From: Anas platyrhynchos
Taxonomy: Eukaryota; Chordata; Aves; Anseriformes; Anatidae
DNA length: 64,000 nt
Assembly (NCBI RefSeq): GCF_047663525.1
Contig: NC_092589.1
Coordinates: 79,301,501 to 79,365,500 of the forward strand
Direction of reading: 5' to 3'
Numbering within the stretch: the stretch's first letter is position 1; each line of letters begins with the position of its first letter. Positions 24,466-33,900 of the stretch are shown here, piece by piece. Under the pieces are notes generated by a model. The model searched no databases. It was not told the DNA's origin and saw only the letters and a program-made list of their open reading frames with translations. The position numbers and the translations under genes are program-made.

Positions 24466-25688
24466 GATAGAGGATCCAAGGAACTACAGACTTGTCAGTC
24501 TGACCTCAGTACCAGGGAAGGTTATGGAGCAGATCATCTTGAATGTCATCAAACAGCACACACAGGGCAGACGAATTATCAGAAGCAGCCAGCATAAGTT
24601 TATGAAAGGCAGGTCCTGCCTGACTAATATCACCTCCTTCAAAATGACCAACTCGAGCGAAAGGCTGTGGACGTTGTTTTACCTGGGTTTTAGTAAAGTG
24701 TTTGACACTGTTTACCACAGCATTCTTCTGGAGAAACTGGCTGCTTATGGCTTGGACAGGTGTACAGTTTGTTGGGTGAAGAACCGGCTGGATGGCCGGG
24801 CTCAGAGTCACAGCGAATGGAGTTCAGTGCAGTTGGTGGCCCATCACCAGTGGCATTCCCCAGAGCTCAGTACTTGGGCCAGTTTTGGTCAATGTTTTTA
24901 TGAACAATCTTGATGAGGGGATTGAGTGCACCCTCAGTAAGATCACAGACAATGCCAGGTCAGGTGGGACTGTCCATCTGCTTGAGGGTAGGAAGGCTTT
25001 GCAGAGGGATCTGGGTAGGCCAAGTCCAATCGAATGACATTCAAGAAGGATAGGTATGGGGTCCTGTAGTTGGGTCATAACCCCATGCAGCAGTATAGGC
25101 CTGGGGAAGAGAGTGTGAGCCAGCAGTGTGTCCAGGCGACCAAAAGGCCAACATTGCACTCAGTGTTGGTGAGCCTGCACCTCAAATGTCATGTCCAGTT
25201 TGGGCCCCTCATTACAAGAATGACGCTGAGCAGGCCCAGTGTGTGCAGAGAAGAGCAATGAAGCTGGTGAAGGGACTAGAAAACAAGAGTTATGAGCAAC
25301 ATCTGAGGGAACTGGGGCTGTTTAGTTGGGAGAAGAGGAGGTTGAGGGGAAACCTCATTGCTCTCTATAACTACCTAAAAGGAGGCTACAGCAAGGAGAG
25401 TGTCAGTCTCTTTTTTCAGGTGACAGGTGCTATAGCATATGAGGAAATGGCCTCAAATTGTGGCAGGGAAGGTTTAGGTTGGGTATCAGGAAGGCTTTCT
25501 TCATGGGGAGGGTGGTCAGGCATTGGAACAGACTGCCTAGGGAAGTGGTGGAGTTCTCTTGCCTGGAGGTTTTTAAGAGATGTGCTGGTGTGGCACCAAG
25601 GGTTTGGTGATGGGACTCATTAGGTCAGGTTGCTGTTTGGACTTGATATTGAAGGTCTTTTTCAACCTGGATGATTCTATGATTATAT
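24466..25688 (+). mobile_element. CR1 LINE with decayed reverse transcriptase fragment
   Basis: About 1.2 kb holding the second half of CR1 ORF2 plus the 3'UTR. The reverse transcriptase part starts with 'NYRLVSLTSVPGKVMEQII' and continues through 'GFSKVFDTVYHSILLEKL', which keeps the motif A aspartate, then 'GLDRCTVCWVKNRLDG'. After a frameshift near 24800 it continues as 'ITSGIPQSSVLGPVLVNVF' and 'NNLDEGIECTLSK'. The following motif C reads ITDN, where the family has F-A-D-D, so one catalytic aspartate is lost. A further gap and shift near 25030-25130 precede '[20 protein letters not shown]', the C-terminal signature. The copy ends in 'GATGATTCTATGATTAT' at about 25669-25685. It lies in the last GPR63 intron, same strand, and is a dead copy. 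Confidence 0.93.
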
Positions 25689-26010
25689 TGATTTGAATTA
25701 TTCACTCTTCATCAGTAAAGTATTGGTTTTGAACGCAAGATTTCCAGTCCTGGTTATAGTAGAGAAAAGCATGGTGAGTCAGAGTATTGTACAGTATCAG
25801 CAAGGCTACAGGAGCAGGATCTTTAAGAAAACTACCAAATAGTGCTAGACTCTGGCATGGGTTCATAAGCAAAATATATCAGTCTGAAGTGTAAAGCTTT
25901 GCAAAGCTTAAATTGTAAGGATACTTTCGTCGCTGAGGAAAGCAAGTGATCATTTGCTTCACATTGATTTTAGAGAACCTTATTTTGTTTCTTTATTTTT
26001 TATTTTTTGC

Positions 26011-26012
26011 AG
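26011..26012 (+). other. GPR63: Splice acceptor of the GPR63 coding exon
   Basis: A long T-rich tract (TTCTTTATTTTTTATTTTTT) ends in GCAG at 26009-26012, 144 bp before the start codon. It gives the terminal exon a 5'UTR portion of 26013-26156. Confidence 0.75.
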
Positions 26013-26026
26013 ATGGAAATACTGAC

Positions 26027-26068
26027 ATGAATTTAAGAACTTTGATGCTTTCGGATGTTGAACTCTGA
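26027..26068 (+). promoter_or_regulatory. Upstream ORF in GPR63 5'UTR (13 codons)
   Basis: Starts at ATG 26027 (peptide MNLRTLMLSDVEL) and stops with TGA at 26066-26068, before the main ATG. A shorter frame opens earlier, at the first base of the exon (ATG 26013, five residues). Such frames commonly reduce main-frame initiation. No regulatory effect can be shown from sequence alone. Confidence 0.5.
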
Positions 26069-26076
26069 TTTGGTAA

Positions 26077-26121
26077 ATGACCAGGAATAAGATACTGCCT
26101 GAACAAGCTGAAATGCCTTGA
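26077..26121 (+). promoter_or_regulatory. Upstream ORF in GPR63 5'UTR (14 codons)
   Basis: Starts at ATG 26077 (peptide MTRNKILPEQAEMP) and stops with TGA at 26119-26121, 35 bases before the main start, so reinitiation at 26157 is possible in principle. Confidence 0.5.
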
Positions 26122-26156
26122 AGACCTCTGGTTGTGCTTTCATTCTTCCTGAAGCA

Positions 26157-27416
26157 ATGGTTTTCTCAGCAATGTTGACACTGGCCAGTCCTGGGACCTC
26201 AAATGCTACTTTTATTGTTTATGAAAACGCCTACACGAATTTTACTACTCCACATTTCTTGCTTCGTAGTGGCACAACACAGCCATTGAGATATAGTTCA
26301 GGTGCCGTGCTAACCACTGAGAGAAGTACTTTTCTGGTAAATGCTACAGCTATCCTGCCATCACAAGAAGTTTTCAGGAGCTTGAGTTTGCCACTCCAGA
26401 TCATTCTTTCTGCTGCTATGATATTTATCCTATTGGTTTCTTTCCTTGGAAACTTTGTTGTCTGCCTCATGGTCTACCAGAAGGCAGCTATGCGATCTGC
26501 GATTAACATTCTCTTAGCAAGCCTGGCTTTTGCAGACATGCTGCTGGCAGTGCTGAACATGCCTTTTGCTTTGATAACAATCATTACCACTCAGTGGATT
26601 TTTGGGGATATATTCTGCAGAGTCTCTGCCATGTTTTTCTGGCTTTTTGTCATAGAGGGGGTAGCCATTCTTCTTATTATTAGCATTGACCGATTTCTTA
26701 TCATAGTGCAGAGGCAAGATAAACTGAACCCATACCGTGCAAAGATTCTAATTGTGATTTCCTGGGCAGCATCCTTTGTTGTTGCTTTTCCGTTGTCAGT
26801 AGGGAATCCTAATCTGCAGATACCCTCGAGAGCACCTCAGTGTGTTTTTGGCTACTCTACCAACCCAGGTTACCGAGCATATGTGATAGTTATCTTGCTA
26901 ATTTCCTTTTTTATTCCATTCCTGGTAATGTTGTATTCTTTTATGGGCATACTCAACACCGTCCGCCACAATGCAGTTCGTATCCATAGCCACCCTGATA
27001 GCATATGTCTCAGCCAGGCCAGCAAACTTGGTCTCATGAGCTTACAGAGACCTTTTCAGATGAATATTGATATGAGCTTTAAAACTCGTGCCTTCACGAC
27101 CATCTTGATTTTGTTCCTTGTCTTCATAGTCTGTTGGGCACCCTTCACCACTTACAGCCTTATTGCCACATTCAACAGCCACTTCTACTACAAGCACAAC
27201 TTTTTTGAGATAAGCACTTGGCTCCTTTGGCTCTGCTACCTCAAGTCTGCACTGAATCCACTGATTTACTACTGGAGGATTAAGAAGTTTCATGATGCAT
27301 GCTTAGACTTGATGCCCAAATACTTCAAGTTTTTGCCACAGCTACCTGGCCATACAAGGCGGCGCATTCGACCCAGTGCCATCTATGTGTGTGGAGAGCA
27401 TCGGTCTGTAGTGTAA
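26157..27416 (+). CDS. GPR63: Probable G-protein coupled receptor 63 (orphan class A GPCR, PSP24-beta type)
   Basis: Complete 419-residue receptor in a single exon, ending VCGEHRSVV. The length equals that of mammalian GPR63 and the identity is recognised from near-identical helices. Visible features: N-glycosylation sites N16, N28 and N62 in a long extracellular N-terminus; seven membrane segments from about residue 80 to 372; GN in helix 1 (N99); D127 in helix 2 (LAFAD); C154 and C229 for the conserved disulfide; D178-R179-F180 in place of DRY; W203 in helix 4; P254 in helix 5; CWAPF (326-330) in helix 6; NPLIYY (367-372) in helix 7; and C382 as a possible palmitoylation site. The ATG at 26157 was chosen because it matches the family start (MVFSA) and has G at -3 and G at +4. 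The frame stays open back to 26118, but that extension has no ATG. It is a plasma-membrane receptor. Sphingosine-1-phosphate and related lipids were reported as ligands in the literature, but it is usually still called an orphan. Confidence 0.97.
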   Translation: MVFSAMLTLASPGTSNATFIVYENAYTNFTTPHFLLRSGTTQPLRYSSGAVLTTERSTFLVNATAILPSQEVFRSLSLPLQIILSAAMIFILLVSFLGNFVVCLMVYQKAAMRSAINILLASLAFADMLLAVLNMPFALITIITTQWIFGDIFCRVSAMFFWLFVIEGVAILLIISIDRFLIIVQRQDKLNPYRAKILIVISWAASFVVAFPLSVGNPNLQIPSRAPQCVFGYSTNPGYRAYVIVILLISFFIPFLVMLYSFMGILNTVRHNAVRIHSHPDSICLSQASKLGLMSLQRPFQMNIDMSFKTRAFTTILILFLVFIVCWAPFTTYSLIATFNSHFYYKHNFFEISTWLLWLCYLKSALNPLIYYWRIKKFHDACLDLMPKYFKFLPQLPGHTRRRIRPSAIYVCGEHRSVV

Positions 27417-30400
27417 AGCTGCAGTTGTATGACAATGATTGATTATTATTTTCTGGGATTATTTGTTTTTAGGCTTTAGGTTGATTTTTGTTTTTGTTTC
27501 ATATGGCTTCTTCGGTGTGGCCATATCTTATAACTTGATTAAATTTTCTGTGCAATTTTGGGAGGAAAGACAGAGGGAGGGGATGTGATCGGTTATAGTT
27601 GGGTTTACTACCAGAATACAATCTACACAAAATAACAAATGTTACCTCTAGGATTCCATGGAAATCCATTCTTTTAAACAAAAATTGCATTTGTAACATT
27701 TTGTCAGGTTTATGGTTACTAGACCTGCAATTGCATCTAATTGTAGGGATTTTTTATGCTGCTAAGATACAGTATATTCGGTTGGTGTAATTTTTCTGAA
27801 AAATGTTGCTGCTGTCTGCCAATATATTAGAGCCAAAAAGTCTCATTAGATAACTTCTATTTAATTTTAACAATATTTCAGAAGTTTTGGTGGTGACACT
27901 ATAAAACTTTTTTTCTTTTTTAATATTTCCATAAATATTTTTGTGCACTTTAAAGAAATTGCTATAGAATTTGTTCATTGGAATATTTTGTTCTGTATTG
28001 AAGGGGTATTATTGTTGTTATTATTTGTTATATTGGTGAATTTCAATGAAAGTCCCATGTAAGCTCTAGGAGGGCAATTTATGTTGGTATAGCTACAATT
28101 ACAGTCATAGATTTGATGTTTTTCAAATGACTGATCAAAAGTAGCATTTTCTGCTTATTTCTGAGGGGAGTTGGAAGCGATGGAAATATCGTATCCTGAG
28201 GTTTAGGCTAACAATTGATTTAGAAAAGGGGAGTTCACTTGAAAATTGTTGGAGGGGGAAAGGGTAGCTGCGGTGTGGTTACCTGAGGTTGTTAGATGCT
28301 ATCCAAGCCTAATGACATGCCTGAAAAGCTATAAGAAATTGTGACTGTGCTTTCAGTTCACAGTATGTTGGTATAATGCTGTTTCTGCATGAAGATCATT
28401 TAAGGCTAGGTATGCTCTATATGGCTGAAATCATGCTATCAGGTGTTCATTGGGATAGAATTAGGGATAGTAGGGGAAGCCTATGTAGCCTACATAGGAA
28501 CAACTGTGGGGGACAAAAATCCTAATTGCTTGTTTTCCAGTTTAAGTGTTAGGTTGAAATCATAATCTCATAATAATGAATAACAGTTGGCCAGCAAAGT
28601 TTGGTAGGGATGGAGTAAAGTTCCCCTTTTACCCTCGAGACTTCTTTACATTAATTTTTCTTTGCCCCTTTCTTTCTGTAGTGGCTGCTACTTCAAGGGT
28701 TTACTCTACTGTTCTCATGCATTAGGCATCAGGTTCTCCCCCTGAAATGCCAAACCACCCTTTTATTAGTACCAGGCTGTCTTAATACCTGCCTGGAAAG
28801 TAGAAAGACAAACGTCTTCCTTGACTGCAGCAATCCAGGCTCAGATTTTTTTTTTTTTTCAATCAGCTAAATAAATATTTAATGAGAGGCAAGTAAAAAT
28901 AAGAATTTGGTTTGGGCTTTGAAGTGAGATCCCCAGTTCTGAGGCTAGGGAAGAATGCTTGCAGAACTTGTGTGTTCTTGCAGAAGGTTTTTGGGGCTGT
29001 CTGTGATGGGGTACAGGAGGAATAAGGCACAACGAACTTGTCAACCAGGGCTAGGGGTTGGGCTCCTCTTGGTTCCAGCTGTCTTTCAGTACTCCAAAGC
29101 ATGGGGCCTCTTCATTGTTCTTGTTCCTGAAGAGCAAATAGGAGCAATTTTATCTATTGCTGCATGAATTCTGAACTGAGTGTATGAAGGAAATGCTCTG
29201 TACTGCGTGGATGTCCAGGGACTGCTTGCTTCTGGAGGCCAGCTAAGCGTTTCTAGCACAGATTTTATTCAGGTCTTCAGTGAAGAACTACTTAAACTGT
29301 AATTTCTGTTCCTCTCATTGACAATTATTGGTAAAAGTGTTGGCAATTTTTACATTTTATGAGAATAAAAGGAATGATTCTGAATTTTAGTAATTTCATT
29401 TTTTAACAACAAAAGGCTTGTTAATGCACTGCTAGTGGAAGTTCTGGATTGTGAAGGCACCCTAGCAGGGCTGATGTTATTGATGTCCATGTCAATAATT
29501 TCTATTCCTTGTCAACCTCAATGATGATATGGATTTTTCTGATCAAAATGATAGGCGGTAAAGGAGTTCCACTGTAAAACAGAGTGTTTTAGTGTCTTTG
29601 CAGTATAGCTTTTATTTCTCAATTACATTTACATTGATGGCAAAAGTTTATGACCTGGATTGTATGGATTTTCTGTTTCAGAGCTGTCATTCTTGTTTAT
29701 CTCTGAAAGCAGCAAAATTGTGCTTACAGTTAATGTAATATGGTAAGAGTACACACTGTCGAAGATGGCAGAACAGGTATTTTTTGCTGTCTTCCAGAGC
29801 TAGGATATAAGGGGCTTGAACAAATGTAAAATACTGTAATTCAAAAAGGAATGAGAATTGAGTAATACAGGAAAGTGAGATGGCTTTCTTGAAGGGGAAA
29901 GGGAAAAGATTGTTGGGGGATTTCATAATCTCCATTAAGTACTTGCTGTGAAGTATAAATTGCAAACATCAAAGAAAGTTAATCTGTCTGAATAACTTGT
30001 TTGTTTATTACTACTCTACCAAGGTTTCTGCTCAGAGCTGGACCTGCTGATACCTGGAGAAAATAAATGCTGAATGTGTAGCCCAAATTCAAAAGCGACT
30101 GAGGTGGTGATACAATATTCACGTTTAACCAGGTTTTAGAGATTATGAGAGCATGTAGTGAACAAAGGGTGTTCAAACAAACAAACAAAATGGTGTCAGA
30201 GAACAATCCCCAGGATAACTGTGTTTACACATTCATTTGGCCTATTGTGTCTAATACACTGTCTTTAGAGCAGTGCCTTGATCATTACAGCTGAAGTTCT
30301 AGGACCAAGATAAATACCACTAGAACTGCTCAGTCTTACTGTCTGTGATCCCACCAAGATAAGCCTGACCTTGCAAACATTTGTAATGTTAAAACACATA

Positions 30401-30975
30401 CATGTTTGCAGAATTAGGGCTACTGAGGCATTTTGGTGGACTTGATCAAGTCAGGATTTTAAAAAATAAAGTTGATTGTTCTTGATTCTAGTGGAAATTA
30501 CAATAGTGTTCTCCAGAAATTATACATGTTACTGAACTGCATTCCCTTATGTTACATTTTCAGAAATCTTTCATATGGATGATGGAAATGAATGTATTTT
30601 CAATTATGTTTCAGTTAATTCATTCTGTGAAAGCATGCTGCTTACACAAGGCTCATTTGTAGAAATCTATTGCTAAAATGATTCTTTTGTACTCAAAGTT
30701 GTGTATTTTTGACATTTGGTACTCATGTAAGAAAATTTATGTATATAGATAAGAAAATTGTTTTGCCTCTTACTGTTTTCTGTTACTTTCTTAATTTGTA
30801 TGCCAGATGCTTTTATATTTTCTTTTGAATTTGGGCACATGCATAAACAGTTGCAAGACTTCAGTAGTCTTTATGTAACCATTTGAAACTTTCAGTTCTC
30901 AAATCATTCAACAATGCCCTCCTAGAGAGAGATCTTGATTTATTTTTAAGTGAAAAATAAAAATTTGGAGCACAA
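27417..30975 (+). other. GPR63: Probable GPR63 3' untranslated region
   Basis: AT-rich non-coding sequence directly after the stop codon, with no repeat family recognised. A-rich polyadenylation signals occur at 27538-27543 (ATTAAA), 29364-29369, 30465-30470 and 30956-30961 (AATAAA). The last is the best site, because a GT-rich element (about 30976-30990) follows it. Use of the last signal would give a 3'UTR of about 3.5 kb; shorter forms are possible. A T(14) run at 28846-28859 with following sequence is discussed in the findings. The 3' end is inferred. Confidence 0.5.
30956..30961 (+). terminator. GPR63: Candidate polyadenylation signal for GPR63
   Basis: Canonical AATAAA, with a CA dinucleotide about 10-15 bases later and a GT-rich stretch (GTTTGTGGTTGC) at about 30977-30988, as expected for cleavage and polyadenylation. 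Confidence 0.5.
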
Positions 30976-33900
30976 GTTTGTGGTTGCACTGGTGACAAGT
31001 TTCTTAAGTCCAGTTTTCTAGGAGCCACTGCTTCACCATTATGAATTTTTAATTTTTATTTTTTTTTAAGAAATAGTCATTTTCTGAAGAAAACTTGAAT
31101 TACTCTTTTAAAACAACCTGTTTAGTAAAATGGTATTGTCCTTTCTGTGTCTGTGAGCATACCTGAGAAACAAACAACAAAAAATACAAACATTCTCAAA
31201 AAAATGTGACAAAAGACTATTCAATTGCTATGTATTTGTATATTCAAAACCTAAGCAAAAGTTTTCTGTTTTGATGTCCAGCTTCCTAGTTTCAAGTATC
31301 TTATTTAGTTTGTAAATTAGAGTATTAGATTGCTTTTCAAAATTGCAGTTTAAAACAAAATATTGTTTTAAAAAAATAGAAAGCTCTCTTAAGAGCTTGC
31401 ATGTCAACATAGCTGAAATAAAAGTGGTAATATATGGGAAAGGAGGAAAAAAAAACTTCCAAAAATACTACCTGTACCGTGTGCTATCTCTTAGCTGGGA
31501 CTAAGTTACTTTAAATAATCCTATTTTACAATAAATGAAGCAGGCAGGGGTATTGCATGGCATGATTCATTTCAATATAAGACAGTGACCTTTATGATTC
31601 AAATGTTGCTTGTTTGTATGTGATGAATTACTTCATGTATTAGTAGAATGAAAAATGTTCAGCAGCTTGGCTGTTTTGGGGAATTTTTTCAGTCTGCTAA
31701 TGATTCAGCAGAAATTCCACTAGAGTAATGCAGAGAACAATGTAAAGAGTCAAGGCGTATCCCTAGAGAACCCCTGCAAGGGGATGGGTATTCCAGGTGC
31801 CAGGGGATGGCCTTGCTCAGCTGGCCACACAGCTAATTGTAATGCTCCATCCGCGACTTCTTCAACAACCAATTCTTCATATTGTCTTCTCTAATTTTGC
31901 TTTCTGCCTCCCCTGCTCTGCTGTGTTGTGGCAGGTGTGGTGGTGGCAGGAGGTGCTGGCGTTTGGATAAGCGGAGGAAGCATAGGTGCCTGGAGCAGCT
32001 GTTGGACCACCTTGAGTATGGTTTGGAGCATATGTGACAGGCTGAGAGAGAGTTTTACCAACTTTACCAAGATTAGGGCTGTCAGGGAAGAGCTATTACA
32101 GGTCCACATATATTTGCTTCTAGTGTTAGTGCAGGATTCTGCTCTTATCCCCAGTAGTTCCAGGTTTTGTTCAGTTTTTGTCCTGTTGCAACTGAGCTGC
32201 AACAGTCATCAGCTCATTGCTGAATTTGTCCCTCTGTTTTTGTGAGTACCTTGGGCACAGAATTTGCCAGTGAGTATTAAACAGAACTGGAGTTCCTACT
32301 GCTTGCTGTCAATCAAAATGGCATTAATGAAGACAATCAGGTCTGCTCTGTTATGAGGAGGGAAAAAAAAAAAAAGACTTTAAGTCAGTTACTGCACTGT
32401 ATGATGGGGGAAATTGTCAGCTGTAGTAGGTGATGCTACTTAATTCTCAGATGCTCCTTACAAAACTGATCTGTGTTTGTAAAACGGAATTTATGGATAC
32501 TTTGGGCACCGTATGTCTATTTTACTTTATTGTGCAACAGTGAGTGCAGCTTGAGGTAAAATCACTAAGTGCTGCAAGCGAGTGCAGATAGTATTCATAA
32601 ATATCAAAGTAGAACTTGTTCCTGTTCTATTCTGTCTCGGTAACTAACTTTGCTTGTGTGTGGGAGCAGAACATAGCAATATTGAGGCATGCTCCTTGTT
32701 TAATTGGTGCTGTGCCTTAAATAGATGACTGCAATTCAAACCTCTGTGGTTGACCTGAAATAAAGGTAAGCCTTTTCACCACTGTGAGCAGGAATACTAC
32801 TAATGCTGTCCCTTCTGTTGAAAGAGGAGTTCTCGTCAAATAAATGGCAATAATTCCTCCAGGAGTGAATTAATCTGTTCTCCAAAGGGGCTGTAATCAC
32901 TGCTGTGATAAACATCAGTGTTGTCTTTAGATTTAAGGGACCTAGGCTCTGTGTCAAAAATGGGAGACTGGTGGCTGTGAGTAGTTCATAAACAGCTGGT
33001 ATGGCAAGAGAGAGACCCTGTAGCTTGGAGCAAGGTCTTGGTGCTGAAGTACAGCTTAAGTCCTGCTGTTCTTTGAGGTGCCAGTGCTGTCTCTCTGAAA
33101 AAGTTATGCCTTTCAAAGGCAGAGAGAGTGGCCTGTCTTTCATCATCTCCTGTTTGTTGACTCTTTGATGGTGAGAACAGTCTTAGAATTTGGTTCCCTG
33201 GATTTGGATGTCCTTCCCTTCCTTACAGGAGGAGATTGAACCTGTCATGTATCGGCCTGTAAACTGCAATATGTCCTAGAGCAGGGAGATGCTGTCAGTC
33301 CCTCTTGTGGATGCTATCACAGTGAGTGATTTCATATTTCTTGGGCCAGAGGGAAAGAGCTGGTGTATTCACAAGGAAGTGGAAGGTTGTGCTTCAGTCA
33401 CCTTTCATATAAGGTGGAGTAGAGTTTTGCAGTTAGGTTTTCAACTGCTGGAAGCCCCATTGCTGATGCATACAGTAAGTATGAATGCCCCTTCTATTCT
33501 TACCATATATAAGGTAAGAATCCACTGGTTACAGCATTCACAAGAGACAGAAGCTGTGGTTTAAAATCCTCTTGGGTCCTAAGTTGAACTGATACGGTAT
33601 TTCCCTCATAAATATATTCACCACTGAATAACTAGCTTAAGGAGGGAGTGGTCTGCCAAGAAATTTGTCTTGGTTATGTTTTTTTTTTGTTTGTTTGTTT
33701 TTTTCTCTCCAGTCTTAGCTGTTGAATGAGCCCTGACAATGCCCGTGGATGGAATTTCTCATGATGTGGGTAATGTAAAGCCTGTTCTCTAAATCCTAGT
33801 TTGAGATGGGCACTGCACTGTTCACCACTGTCAGTGCTGCAGCACTTATGGACGTGTGTAGGAGCAGATACATATGATGGGATGAATGTATTATTTTAGC

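Noticed and set aside
26118..26156. N-terminal extension of GPR63 by 13 residues
   Set aside because: The extension would begin at a TTG. The ATG at 26157 gives the family's usual 419 residues and start MVFSA.
31891..32245. Minus-strand 103-codon and plus-strand 105-codon frames; the minus strand is Pro/Thr/Ala-rich near its end
   Set aside because: I considered a processed pseudogene (a 'TYAPNHTQGGPTAAPGTYA'-like stretch in another minus frame), but stops interrupt it and I could not name a parent gene. A blastx of the reverse complement would settle it.
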